From Amycolatopsis sp. QT-25 (GTDB lineage: Bacteria > Actinomycetota > Actinomycetes > Mycobacteriales > Pseudonocardiaceae): 64,000 nt of DNA. The position numbers were made by a program, and so were the translations under genes. The notes under the pieces were generated by a model. The model saw only the letters and a program-made list of their open reading frames with translations, ran no database searches and was not told the DNA's origin. Below are positions 7,824-15,585 of the stretch, in pieces; position 1 is the stretch's first letter; every line of letters starts with the position of its first letter. The DNA is taken from contig NZ_CP120210.1 of NCBI RefSeq assembly GCF_029369745.1, positions 3,038,001-3,102,000 on the forward strand, given 5' to 3'.

Positions 7824-8570
7824 TCAGGAACTGAAGGTGAGCTTGCCGAGGATGCGCGCGACGACGGCGTCGAGATTGGCGTCGAGGAAGAAGTGGCCGC
7901 CCTCGAACACCTCCATCTCGAAGGAGCCGGTGGTGTGCTCACGCCAGTTTTCCACGTCCGGTATTTCCAGGACCGGGTCCGCGTTCCCGGCGAACGCGAC
8001 GACCGGGCAGCTCACGTCGGTGCCCGGCCGGTAGCGGTAGGTCTCGACGGCCTTGTAGTCGCCGCGCAGCGCGGGCAACGCGAGCGCGCGGATGTCGGGA
8101 TCGTCGAAGATCGACGCGTCGGTGCCGCCGAGCTTGCTGACCTCTTGGAGGAACGTGTCGTCTTCGGCGAGATGGTGTGACGTCTCCTTCCGCACGTCCG
8201 GACCGCGGCGGGCCGAGACGAACAGCGCCGCGGGGACGAGGCCGCGCGTTTCGAGGCGACGGGCGACCTCGAACGCCACGATGGCGCCCATGCTGTGGCC
8301 GAAGAGGGCGAAGGGTTTCGGGAGCGCGGCGACGACGTCCACCAGCCGCTCGGAGAGGACGTGCAGATCGGCGATGACCGGCTCGCCCATGCGGTCCTGC
8401 CGCCCCGGGAACTGCGCGGTGTGCACCTCGACGGTGGGCGAGAGGGCCGCCGAAAGCGGCCGGAACGCGCTCGCCGAGCCACCCGCGTGCGGGAAGGCGA
8501 TCAGTCTCGTCTCGGCCGACGGCGCCGGGTGAAAGCACCGCGTCCAGTGGCGAAGATCCTGCCCTGCCAT
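7824..8570 (-). CDS. Type II thioesterase (alpha/beta hydrolase)
   Basis: A 248-residue type II thioesterase. In this family the enzyme removes wrongly loaded acyl groups from carrier proteins of polyketide or non-ribosomal peptide synthases. It shows the N-terminal FPHAGGS motif (about residues 26-32), the nucleophile elbow GHSMG with serine 93, and the C-terminal GGHFF histidine motif. The ATG at 8570 (MAGQDLRHW) gives the standard length; in-frame codons upstream look spurious. No carrier protein, PKS or NRPS gene is in this window, so it is an orphan here. It is divergent from the luciferase-like oxidoreductase at 8721. Confidence 0.9.
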   Translation of the reverse strand: MAGQDLRHWTRCFHPAPSAETRLIAFPHAGGSASAFRPLSAALSPTVEVHTAQFPGRQDRMGEPVIADLHVLSERLVDVVAALPKPFALFGHSMGAIVAFEVARRLETRGLVPAALFVSARRGPDVRKETSHHLAEDDTFLQEVSKLGGTDASIFDDPDIRALALPALRGDYKAVETYRYRPGTDVSCPVVAFAGNADPVLEIPDVENWREHTTGSFEMEVFEGGHFFLDANLDAVVARILGKLTFSS

Positions 8571-8720
8571 CGAAAATCCCCCAATCCGCGCGCGGACGGC
8601 CCGCGCAACACTGGAATGTACGGGGGATTCGCGGCGCGAGTCCATGCTTGTGCGGGGTTGTTCACGTGGGAACACTGGACACCGGCCCACATCCCCCAGG
8701 CCTGGCGGAAGGGAGCGAGT

Positions 8721-9704
8721 GTGGCGGAGGACCTGAAGATCAGGGTCGGGGCGGGGCTGGGGGCCGGGACGGCGACCGAGGAGTTCGGCGCCGCGGTCGA
8801 CCTCCTGGAGCGGGCCGGCGTCGATTCGCTCTGGCTGCCCGAGGCGGTGTACTCGCCGAGGATCGACCCGGTCGTGGGGCTGACGCACGCACTCGCCCGT
8901 ACCGCGAACCTGAAGGTCGGCACCGGGGTGATGGTGCTGCCCGGCCGTGATCCGGTCCTGGTCGCCAAACAGCTCGCCTCACTCGCCGCGCTCGCGCCGA
9001 AAAGGGTTCTCCCGGTCTTCGGCCTGAAACCCGCGCGCGACGCGGAACTGCCCTTGTTCCCGGTGCCACCCGGCCGCCGCGCCGCGGTGTTCGACGAGTC
9101 GTTGCGGCTGATCAGAGCCCTGCTGGAACAGGAAGAGGTGACCTTCGAAGGCGAGTTCTTCCGGGTCGAGGGCATGGGGCTGGGCATGCGCCCGGTCGAA
9201 CGACTCGACCTGTGGCTCGGCGGGAAGGCACCCGGCGCGCTGCGCCGCGTCGGCAGGCTCGCGGACGGCTGGCTGGCCAGTTTCCTCACACCGGAGGAAA
9301 CGCGCGCCTGCCGCGCGGCGATCCAGGAGGCCGCCGCGGAGGCGGAGCGAGAAGTCGAGGCCGACCACTTCGGCATCAGCCTCATCGTCGCCGAGAACGG
9401 GATCCCGGACGCGCTCGCGGCTTCGGTCGCGGCACGATCCGACGCGGACCCGGCCCGGCTGATCGCGGACGGCTGGAGCGCCGCCCGCGACCTGATCGCC
9501 GAGTACCTCGACGCCGGGCTGAGCAAGTTCGTGCTGTATCCGGCCGGGACGGAGCCGATCGAGCGGTTCGTCGAGAAGTTCGTCGAGCACGCCGTGCCGC
9601 TGCAGAACCGAGTGGGCGGCCGACGGACCGGGGCCCGGCCGCGGCTCAGTCGAACTTCAGCTCTTCGGTCCGCCGCGGCATCAGCAGCAGCGCGCCGACG
9701 CTGA
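8721..9704 (+). CDS. LLM-class (F420/FMN) oxidoreductase
   Basis: A 327-residue luciferase-like monooxygenase-family protein with a TIM-barrel fold that binds F420 or FMN. Typical elements are the N-terminal RVGAGLGAGTATEEFG, the VDSLWLPEAVY strand, LKVGTGVMVLPGRDPVLVAKQLASL, and the central FEGEFFRVEG. The GTG at 8721 is preceded by GGGAGCGAG and matches the family N terminus (VAEDLKIRVG); the long upstream frame is spurious. Its 3' end overlaps the convergent MFS gene by 59 bp. The arginine-rich tail after EHAVPLQNRVGG is unlike the family. With fgd in the window, F420 is plausible, but the substrate is unknown. Confidence 0.88.
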   Translation: MAEDLKIRVGAGLGAGTATEEFGAAVDLLERAGVDSLWLPEAVYSPRIDPVVGLTHALARTANLKVGTGVMVLPGRDPVLVAKQLASLAALAPKRVLPVFGLKPARDAELPLFPVPPGRRAAVFDESLRLIRALLEQEEVTFEGEFFRVEGMGLGMRPVERLDLWLGGKAPGALRRVGRLADGWLASFLTPEETRACRAAIQEAAAEAEREVEADHFGISLIVAENGIPDALAASVAARSDADPARLIADGWSAARDLIAEYLDAGLSKFVLYPAGTEPIERFVEKFVEHAVPLQNRVGGRRTGARPRLSRTSALRSAAASAAARRR

Positions 9705-11166
9705 GCACGGCGACCACCAGCATCGCCAGGAAGACGTGGTGAGTGGCGTCCGCGAGGGCGCCGCGCACGAACGTCGTCGTCGGGGTGTCGGGGCCGTGGC
9801 CCTCCAGGACGACGCTGGTCGCGTCGACCCCGGACGGCAGACCGGTGACCCCGGCCGGCGGGTCGGCGAAGCGGTTCGTCAGCGTGGCGTTGGCGATGGC
9901 GCCGAATATCGCCACGCCGACCGCGCTGCCCAGCGAACGGCTGAACATGTTGGTCGCGGTGACGACGCCGCGGCGTTCCCAGCCGATGGTGGACTGCACG
10001 GCGATCAGCGTCGGGCTCGACGCCAGCCCCAGCCCGATCCCGAGGACGAACGCCGCCGCGGCCGCCAGCCAGATCGACGAACCCGCCGTCAGGAACACGG
10101 TGAGCGCCGCACCCGCGATGACGATCCCGCTGCCGATCAGCGCGGTGTCCCGGAACCCGATCCGCATGTAGACCCGGCCCGCCAGCGACGCCGAGATCGG
10201 CCAGCCCACGGTCAGCGCCGCCAGCGCGAATCCGGCGACGAGCGCGCCGGTGCCGAGCACCCCCTGCGAGAAGGTCGGCAGATACGAGGTGAGCCCCATG
10301 AGCAGCATGCCGACCACGACAGCGACCAGGTTGCCGCCGATCAGCGTCCGTTTGGTGAAGATCCACAGCGGCAGCACCGGTGCCTCGGCCTTGCGTTCCA
10401 CGAACACGAAGGCCACCAGCAGCACCACGGAGGCGGCGAAGATCGCCAGGCTCGGCGCGGACGCCCAGCCCCAGGCGACGCCGCCTTCCAGCAGGCCGAG
10501 GATCAACAGCGAACAGCCGAGGGTGAGCAGTGTGGCGCCGGTGTAGTCGATGCGGTGCCGGCGGCGTTCGACGCGCTCGCGGAAGTTCCGGAACAGCATC
10601 CACGCCGCCAGCGCGCCGAGCGGCAGGTTGACGAAGAAGATCCAGCGCCAGTCGAGGTACTCCGCGAACACGCCGCCCAGCGTCGGCCCGACCACCGACG
10701 AAATGGCCCACACGCTGGCGAGATAGCCCTGCACCCTGGCGCGTTCCTCGACGGTGTACATGTCGCCGACCATGGTCAGCGCGATCGGCTGGATCGCGCC
10801 CGCGCCGATGCCCTGCACCGCGCGCGCCGCGATCAGCACCGGCATGCTCCAGGCCGCGCCGCACAGCACCGAGCCCAGCAGGAACGCCGCGATCCCGAAG
10901 AACATCACCGGACGCCTGCCGAGCACGTCGGCGAATTTGCCGTACAGCGGAACGGTGACCGCCTGGGTCAGCAGATAGATCGAGAACAGCCACGGGAACT
11001 GCGAGAACCCGCCGAGATCGGCGACCACCGACGGCACCGCCGTCGCGATGATGGTCGAGTCGAGCGCGATCAGGCCGGAACACAGCATCACGGCGATCAG
11101 GACGGGGCCGCGTTCGGAGCGGAAACCGACCCCTTCCTTCGCGGTGACCGGGGCCGGGGTCGTCAT
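9646..11166 (-). CDS. MFS drug exporter, DHA2 family (14 TM)
   Basis: A 506-residue major facilitator of the DHA2 group, which exports drugs and other small molecules by proton antiport. About 14 membrane segments are visible. Motif D1-like SGLIALDSTIIATAVPSV lies at the start, motif A as KFADVLGRRPVM, and motif C-like ISSVVGPTLGGVF is in segment 5. The ATG at 11166 (MTTPAPVTAKEG) follows GAGGAG on the minus strand; an upstream in-frame start adds 12 unlikely residues. It is divergent from the DUF1015 gene, and its 3' end overlaps the oxidoreductase gene on the other strand. Confidence 0.93.
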   Translation of the reverse strand: MTTPAPVTAKEGVGFRSERGPVLIAVMLCSGLIALDSTIIATAVPSVVADLGGFSQFPWLFSIYLLTQAVTVPLYGKFADVLGRRPVMFFGIAAFLLGSVLCGAAWSMPVLIAARAVQGIGAGAIQPIALTMVGDMYTVEERARVQGYLASVWAISSVVGPTLGGVFAEYLDWRWIFFVNLPLGALAAWMLFRNFRERVERRRHRIDYTGATLLTLGCSLLILGLLEGGVAWGWASAPSLAIFAASVVLLVAFVFVERKAEAPVLPLWIFTKRTLIGGNLVAVVVGMLLMGLTSYLPTFSQGVLGTGALVAGFALAALTVGWPISASLAGRVYMRIGFRDTALIGSGIVIAGAALTVFLTAGSSIWLAAAAAFVLGIGLGLASSPTLIAVQSTIGWERRGVVTATNMFSRSLGSAVGVAIFGAIANATLTNRFADPPAGVTGLPSGVDATSVVLEGHGPDTPTTTFVRGALADATHHVFLAMLVVAVLSVGALLLMPRRTEELKFD

Positions 11167-11285
11167 CTGTGGCGGTCTCCTCGGGCTCATGAAGGGGGTC
11201 AACTACTTCGCATGGGTAAGCATTCCATGAGGACACCCGGTCATGGGACCGATTTTTCCGTGAGCCATCCCCCAAAATGGGTCGA

Positions 11286-12428
11286 ATGAGCATCTGGATC
11301 CGCCCGATCGACCGTGGCTGGGTTGTCCGCGACGTCGTCCCCGGACCCGACGTCGACGAGTTCGCCGACCCGGACCGCGTGGCCGCCGCGCTCGCCGAGG
11401 CACACGGCGACAGCCTGCTGGCTGTCCAGCATCCGGCCAGGACGCCGGCCGCGCTGGCGGGCGGTCTCTCGATCGAGGCGGCGTTGCCGCAGGCCAAAGC
11501 CACCTTCGACCGCATCCGGAAGCAGCACTACCGGCCGGTCGCCGACGTCGTGGCCCCCTATCGCATCGACGGGCCGGACGGGGCCGCACTGGGCGTGCTG
11601 TGCCTGGTCGACCCGGCCGCGGTCCGGGACGACGGGGTGACACGGGTCCGGCACACCGAGGACGTCTATCCGGACGTCGTCGCGGAGCGGGCCGCGATGC
11701 TCGCCGGACTCGGTGTCGCCACGAGTGCCGCCATGCTCGTCCCCTCGACCGGCGGCCGTGCGCTGACCGCGCTGATCGAACGGCTCTGCCGGGGGCAGGC
11801 ACCCAGCCTGTCCACAGTGGATGGTGCGGGCCGCGAACACGAACTGTGGCTCATCGGTCCCGGCGAGGGCCAGTCCGAACTGCTGGGAGCCCTGGACGAG
11901 ATGGATCTCCTGGTCGCGGACGGAAACCACCGCGTCGCGGCCGCCGCGAACTCCGGGCGCGGCGCGTTGCTGGCACTCGTCACCGGCGGACCGGCGCTGC
12001 GGATCGGCCCCATCCACCGCGTACTCACCGGCACCGGATTCGACGCGGACACGCTGGCGCGGCGATGGAAGGACGCGGGATTCGACGTCCAGCCCGGACG
12101 GCCGGACCCGCCCAGCGAGGAGGGCGAGGTGACCGTGCTGGCGGGCGCATCGGCCTTCCGGGTGATGCTCGGCAAGGCGGGCGGTGACCACGCCGTGGTC
12201 GAACAGGAGCTGCTCCGCGGTGTGCTGGGCGTCGATCCGGAGGGGCCGCACGTGCGGCCGTTGCTGCCGGGCGGACCGGTGCCCGCGGACGTGGACGCGG
12301 TAGTACTGCTGGCCCCGGTTCCATACGCGGAGGTGCTCGCCGTGCACGCGGCCGGATCGCGGATGCCGAGGAAGGCCACCTATTTCACGCCGAAACCACG
12401 CAGCGGGCTCCTGCTGGCCGAACTCTGA
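11286..12428 (+). CDS. DUF1015 family protein
   Basis: A 380-residue soluble protein of the DUF1015 family, whose function is not established. Recognisable parts are the N-terminal region (IRPIDRGWVVRDVVPGPDVDEFA), the central HYRPVADVVAPYRIDGPDG region, the conserved MDLLVADGNHRVAAA motif (ADGNHR is the family signature) and the C-terminal YFTPKPRSGLLL. The ATG at 11286 matches the family start. It lies 39 bp upstream of ligC in the same orientation. No catalytic role can be deduced. Confidence 0.88.
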   Translation: MSIWIRPIDRGWVVRDVVPGPDVDEFADPDRVAAALAEAHGDSLLAVQHPARTPAALAGGLSIEAALPQAKATFDRIRKQHYRPVADVVAPYRIDGPDGAALGVLCLVDPAAVRDDGVTRVRHTEDVYPDVVAERAAMLAGLGVATSAAMLVPSTGGRALTALIERLCRGQAPSLSTVDGAGREHELWLIGPGEGQSELLGALDEMDLLVADGNHRVAAAANSGRGALLALVTGGPALRIGPIHRVLTGTGFDADTLARRWKDAGFDVQPGRPDPPSEEGEVTVLAGASAFRVMLGKAGGDHAVVEQELLRGVLGVDPEGPHVRPLLPGGPVPADVDAVVLLAPVPYAEVLAVHAAGSRMPRKATYFTPKPRSGLLLAEL

Positions 12429-12467
12429 CGCCGCGCTTTCGTCGGTGGCCCGGCCTAGGATCACTTC

Positions 12468-13547
12468 GTGGAACTGCCCGTGATGCCGCCCGTGAAACCG
12501 ATGCTGGCCAAGGCCGTGCACGAACTGCCGCGCACGCCGGGGCTGCGGTACGAGCCCAAGTGGGACGGTTTTCGCTGCGTGGTCTTCCGCGACGGTGACG
12601 AGGTCGTGCTCGGCTCGCGCAACGACAGGCCGTTGACGAGATACTTTCCCGAACTGGTGGACCTGCTCAAGGACGCGCTGCCCGAGCGCTGTGTCGTCGA
12701 CGGCGAGATCGTGCTGGTCACCGAGGGCGGGCTCGATTTCGAGGCACTCCAGCTGCGTCTGCATCCGGCGGCGTCGCGGGTGACCAAACTGGCCGCGGAG
12801 ACGCCTGCCAGTTTCGTGGTGTTCGACCTGCTCGCCCTCGACGACCGGGATCTGACGCCGGAGCCGTTCGGGGAGCGGCGAAAGCTGCTCGAAAACGTCG
12901 TCGACACGAAGTTCGCGCGGGTGCACCTCACCCCGTTGTCCGAAGATCCCGACCTCGCCCAGGACTGGTTCACCCGCTTCGAGGGCGCGGGGTTCGACGG
13001 TGTGATGGCCAAACCCGCCGACGCACCGTACGAACAGGACAAGCGGGTGATGTGGAAGGTCAAGCACCAGCGCACCGCGGACTGCGTCGTCGCCGGATTC
13101 CGGTGGCACAAGGACGGGGCCGGGGTCGGGTCGCTGCTGCTCGGGCTCTACGACGACGAAGGCGTCCTCAACCACGTGGGCGTGGCCACCAGTTTCACCG
13201 CCGCGAGACGTCGTGAGCTGGTGGACGAACTCGCGCCGCTGCGGGAGAACGCGCTGGAGAGCCATCCCTGGCGCGAGTGGGCCGAAGCCCACGAGGAGGC
13301 GGGCGGCCGCCTGCCGGGCGCGGGCAGCCGGTGGGCGCCGAAGAAGGATCTGAGCTGGGAGCCGGTCCGCATCGAATGGGTCGCCGAGGTCCGCTACGAA
13401 CACGTCGAGGGCACGCGGTTCCGCCATGGCGGGCGGCTCGTGCGCTTCCGCCCGGACCGGGAACCGGCATCGTGCACGTACGCGCAGCTCGAAGAAGTCC
13501 CGCCCGCCGAGCTCGCCACCATGTTCACCGAGCTGGGGGAAACATGA
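12468..13547 (+). CDS. ligC: ATP-dependent DNA ligase LigC
   Basis: A 359-residue ATP-dependent DNA ligase of the actinobacterial LigC type, linked to repair of short gaps and base-excision repair. The adenylated lysine is K31 in motif I, EPKWDGFR. Further nucleotidyltransferase motifs are seen: VVDGEIVL (motif III region), FDGVMAKP (motif IV region) and RVMWKVKHQRT (motif V). The OB-fold domain follows to the C terminus. The GTG at 12468 gives the family length. In actinobacteria a LigD-type polymerase gene often follows ligC. Here the next start codon overlaps the ligC stop (ATGA at 13544), but that gene is only a stub. Confidence 0.93.
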   Translation: MELPVMPPVKPMLAKAVHELPRTPGLRYEPKWDGFRCVVFRDGDEVVLGSRNDRPLTRYFPELVDLLKDALPERCVVDGEIVLVTEGGLDFEALQLRLHPAASRVTKLAAETPASFVVFDLLALDDRDLTPEPFGERRKLLENVVDTKFARVHLTPLSEDPDLAQDWFTRFEGAGFDGVMAKPADAPYEQDKRVMWKVKHQRTADCVVAGFRWHKDGAGVGSLLLGLYDDEGVLNHVGVATSFTAARRRELVDELAPLRENALESHPWREWAEAHEEAGGRLPGAGSRWAPKKDLSWEPVRIEWVAEVRYEHVEGTRFRHGGRLVRFRPDREPASCTYAQLEEVPPAELATMFTELGET

Positions 13548-13696
13548 AAGCGGAGCCGGTCACGCTGGACTTCGACGGCGTCGAAGTCACGGTGTCCAAT
13601 CCGGGTCGGTTCGGGGTAGGCAATTCGGCACCTGGTTGCGCTACTTGCGCAGCGCAAAGATCGCAACCAGGTGCCGAATTGCGGTCAGAGCGGTAA
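13544..13696 (+). pseudogene. Truncated LigD-type primase/polymerase gene (5' stub)
   Basis: The frame starts at ATG 13544, overlapping the ligC stop by 4 bp, and encodes MKAEPVTLDFDGVEVTVSNP, the usual N terminus of LigD polymerase-domain proteins (XVEVTVSNPxK then VFFP). The homology stops after about 22 codons. From 13620 the frame runs into a 63-bp perfect palindrome and ends at 13696, leaving 50 codons instead of roughly 290-340. This is best read as the 5' remnant of a deleted gene. It keeps its coupled position, so a short peptide may still be translated. Confidence 0.65.
13620..13682. repeat. Perfect palindrome with nested hairpin
   Basis: Two perfect 21-nt arms (13620-13640 and 13662-13682, left arm starting GCAATTCGGCACC) flank a 21-nt loop. 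The loop holds a second perfect hairpin, TTGCGC-A-GCGCAA. It sits exactly where the LigD-type gene breaks off and 2 bp from the stop codon of the convergent gene at 13685. It may act as a bidirectional terminator; the absence of a U-tract and the perfect arms also fit a mobile or REP-like palindrome. Confidence 0.8.
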
Positions 13697-13951
13697 GTCG
13701 AACGCGAGCTGGGTGTGCACGGCGGGTTCGGCCTCGCGGGTGGACCGGTGGCTCGGCAGGGTCGCGGCGCAGCGCGGGCACGGGGCGACGTCGGTGCCGG
13801 TGAGGTCCACCGGCGTCCACCTCCGGGCTTCCTTTGCCCCGCAGGCGGAACGCCGGTAGCGGAGGTCTTCGGAGCGGGTCATCAGATGCGCGGCGGGGGA
13901 GTCCTCCGGCAGCGCACCGACCAGGTACCAGCGTCCGGCGGTGGTCGTCAT
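13685..13951 (-). CDS. Small hypothetical protein with Cys pairs
   Basis: An 88-residue protein beginning MTTTAGRWYLVGALPEDS. Two cysteine sites (SACGAKEARRW and APCPRCAATL) could form a single zinc-ribbon-like site with nearby histidines. GGGAGG lies 8 nt upstream of the ATG at 13951 on the minus strand, which fixes the start. I do not recognise a family with a known function. The gene ends beside the palindrome at 13620-13682. Confidence 0.65.
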   Translation of the reverse strand: MTTTAGRWYLVGALPEDSPAAHLMTRSEDLRYRRSACGAKEARRWTPVDLTGTDVAPCPRCAATLPSHRSTREAEPAVHTQLAFDLPL

Positions 13952-14193
13952 GGAACTGTCCTCCCGATACAGGTGGTCCAGCTCGAGATTCCTTCCGCAG
14001 GCCAGTGTCGGCGAGACTCGCCGCGATTCCGGTATTTCGGCCTTCGGCGTGTCGAAGTACGTCCGGTGCCGGCGTGCTCGGCCAGCCGGGAGATCGGGAC
14101 TCCTGTGTCCAGGGGCGGATCTCGCGTGATCGGGGACGGGACTCGCGTGCTTGGCGGCGTGACTCAGCGCGGGGTGAAGCGGTTTTCGGCGTG

Positions 14194-15210
14194 TCAGTCC
14201 GGAACGAACCGCAGGACGCGCAGCATGCCCCGCTCGTCGACGACCTCGGGATCGTCCGCGACGCATTTCTCGAGACGCGCGGTGACGGCCTCGGTGTCGA
14301 TTCCCGAGCCGATCAGCACCAGCTCGCTCCGGCGCGGCAGGCCGGACGGCCACGTCGACCGGTCCAGCCGGATGAACGAGCCCACCGTGTGCAGGCCGAA
14401 TCGGGACTGCCGTCCATTCGGGCCGAAATCGAGGAAACCCTTGATCCGGTAGAGCCCACCGGGACGCTGTTCGAGGAAGTCCATCAGCCGTCGTGGGTCC
14501 AGCGGCCGTTCGGCGGTGAAGGCGACGCTGTCGTACGCGGTGTGGAAGTGGTGTTCGTGGTCGTGTTCTTCCTCGCGGAGATCGTCGAACGACAGCTGCC
14601 CGGCCCGTTCGCGCGGCCGGGCGTCGAAGAACAGGGTGGGGTCGATCCGCCCGTGGGAGGTGGCGAGCACCGGCGTGCCGGGTGCGATCTCGTCGATCGT
14701 GCCGCGCAGTTTCGCCAAGCTGTCCTCGTCGGCCCGGTCGATCTTGTTGAGCACGACGAGGTCGGCGAACCCGAGATGCTCGTCCAGTTCCGGATGCCGC
14801 TTCCTCGTCGTCGGGAATTCCGCCGCGTCGACGAGCTCGACCAGGCCGCCGTAAGCGATGGCGGGGTTCTCACTGGCGATCATCAACCGGATGAGGTCGC
14901 GTGGTTCGGCGAGTCCGCTGGCTTCGATCACGATGACGTCGATGCCGGCCTCGGCCTCGGAAAGCTTCGCGAGCATGGCGTCGAGACCGCTCGCGTCGAC
15001 GGCGCAGCACAGGCAACCGTTGCCGAACGACATCATGGTGTCGACCTGGCCGGAGACGGCCATCGCGTCGACCGCGATGCTGCCGAAGTCGTTGACCACG
15101 ACCCCGATCCGCACGCCCTGCCGGTTGGCCAGCAGGTGATTGAGCAGGGTGGTCTTGCCGGAGCCGAGGAAGCCCGCGACCAGGATGACCGGAATCCGCC
15201 TGTCGACCAC
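14194..15210 (-). CDS. CobW/COG0523 GTPase (metal chaperone)
   Basis: A 338-residue G3E-family GTPase. Members deliver or handle metals such as zinc, cobalt or iron. The P-loop GFLGSGKTT is at residues 13-21, the metal-binding CxCC motif is GNGCLCCAV near residue 70, the NKxD motif is LNKIDRADE, and a CobW C-terminal domain follows. A histidine-rich stretch, EEEHDHEHHFH, lies near residue 215 and would add metal-binding capacity. The GTG at 15210 is preceded by AAAGGAAAATC. No Zur box or zinc-independent ribosomal protein gene is nearby, so a zinc role is not shown by context. Confidence 0.88.
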   Translation of the reverse strand: MVDRRIPVILVAGFLGSGKTTLLNHLLANRQGVRIGVVVNDFGSIAVDAMAVSGQVDTMMSFGNGCLCCAVDASGLDAMLAKLSEAEAGIDVIVIEASGLAEPRDLIRLMIASENPAIAYGGLVELVDAAEFPTTRKRHPELDEHLGFADLVVLNKIDRADEDSLAKLRGTIDEIAPGTPVLATSHGRIDPTLFFDARPRERAGQLSFDDLREEEHDHEHHFHTAYDSVAFTAERPLDPRRLMDFLEQRPGGLYRIKGFLDFGPNGRQSRFGLHTVGSFIRLDRSTWPSGLPRRSELVLIGSGIDTEAVTARLEKCVADDPEVVDERGMLRVLRFVPD

Positions 15211-15585
15211 GATTTTCCTTTCCCTCGGAGCTTCCCGCACTCTAGCGACGGCGGGGGTGGGGCAATACACCGGTCCGGGGAAAGAACAGAAGAGCGGGCG
15301 GATGAATGCGCTCGAAAGAGTGACTAACGACGAGCATAAAGCGATCTTGGCCGGGTGTGATCATTGTGTGCGGCGCAATTCGGTGAATCTTCCGCGAAGT
15401 CGCACGCCATTCCAAATATTGTCGTCGTCAAGCTTCTTGCCTGCGGAAATGCTGGCAGGGCGGAGTTTCTGTCCTTGGGTGGAGCATGGCTTTCTTTCGG
15501 TGGGGTATCGTCTCCCGTCTGGTCCGGGCCCGGCCGGTTCGCCGTTCGGGCGTGATCCTCCGGGTATTTCCCGAGTGCAGGAGGA
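15211..15585. other. Intergenic region upstream of nitric oxide synthase
   Basis: These 375 bp separate the divergent CobW-like gene and nitric oxide synthase gene and should contain both promoters. The stretch 15330-15520 is visibly less GC-rich than its surroundings. I find no convincing gene and no operator I can name. Confidence 0.5.

Noticed and set aside
15364..15555. 63-codon frame upstream of nitric oxide synthase
   Set aside because: No ribosome-binding site and no recognisable protein pattern.
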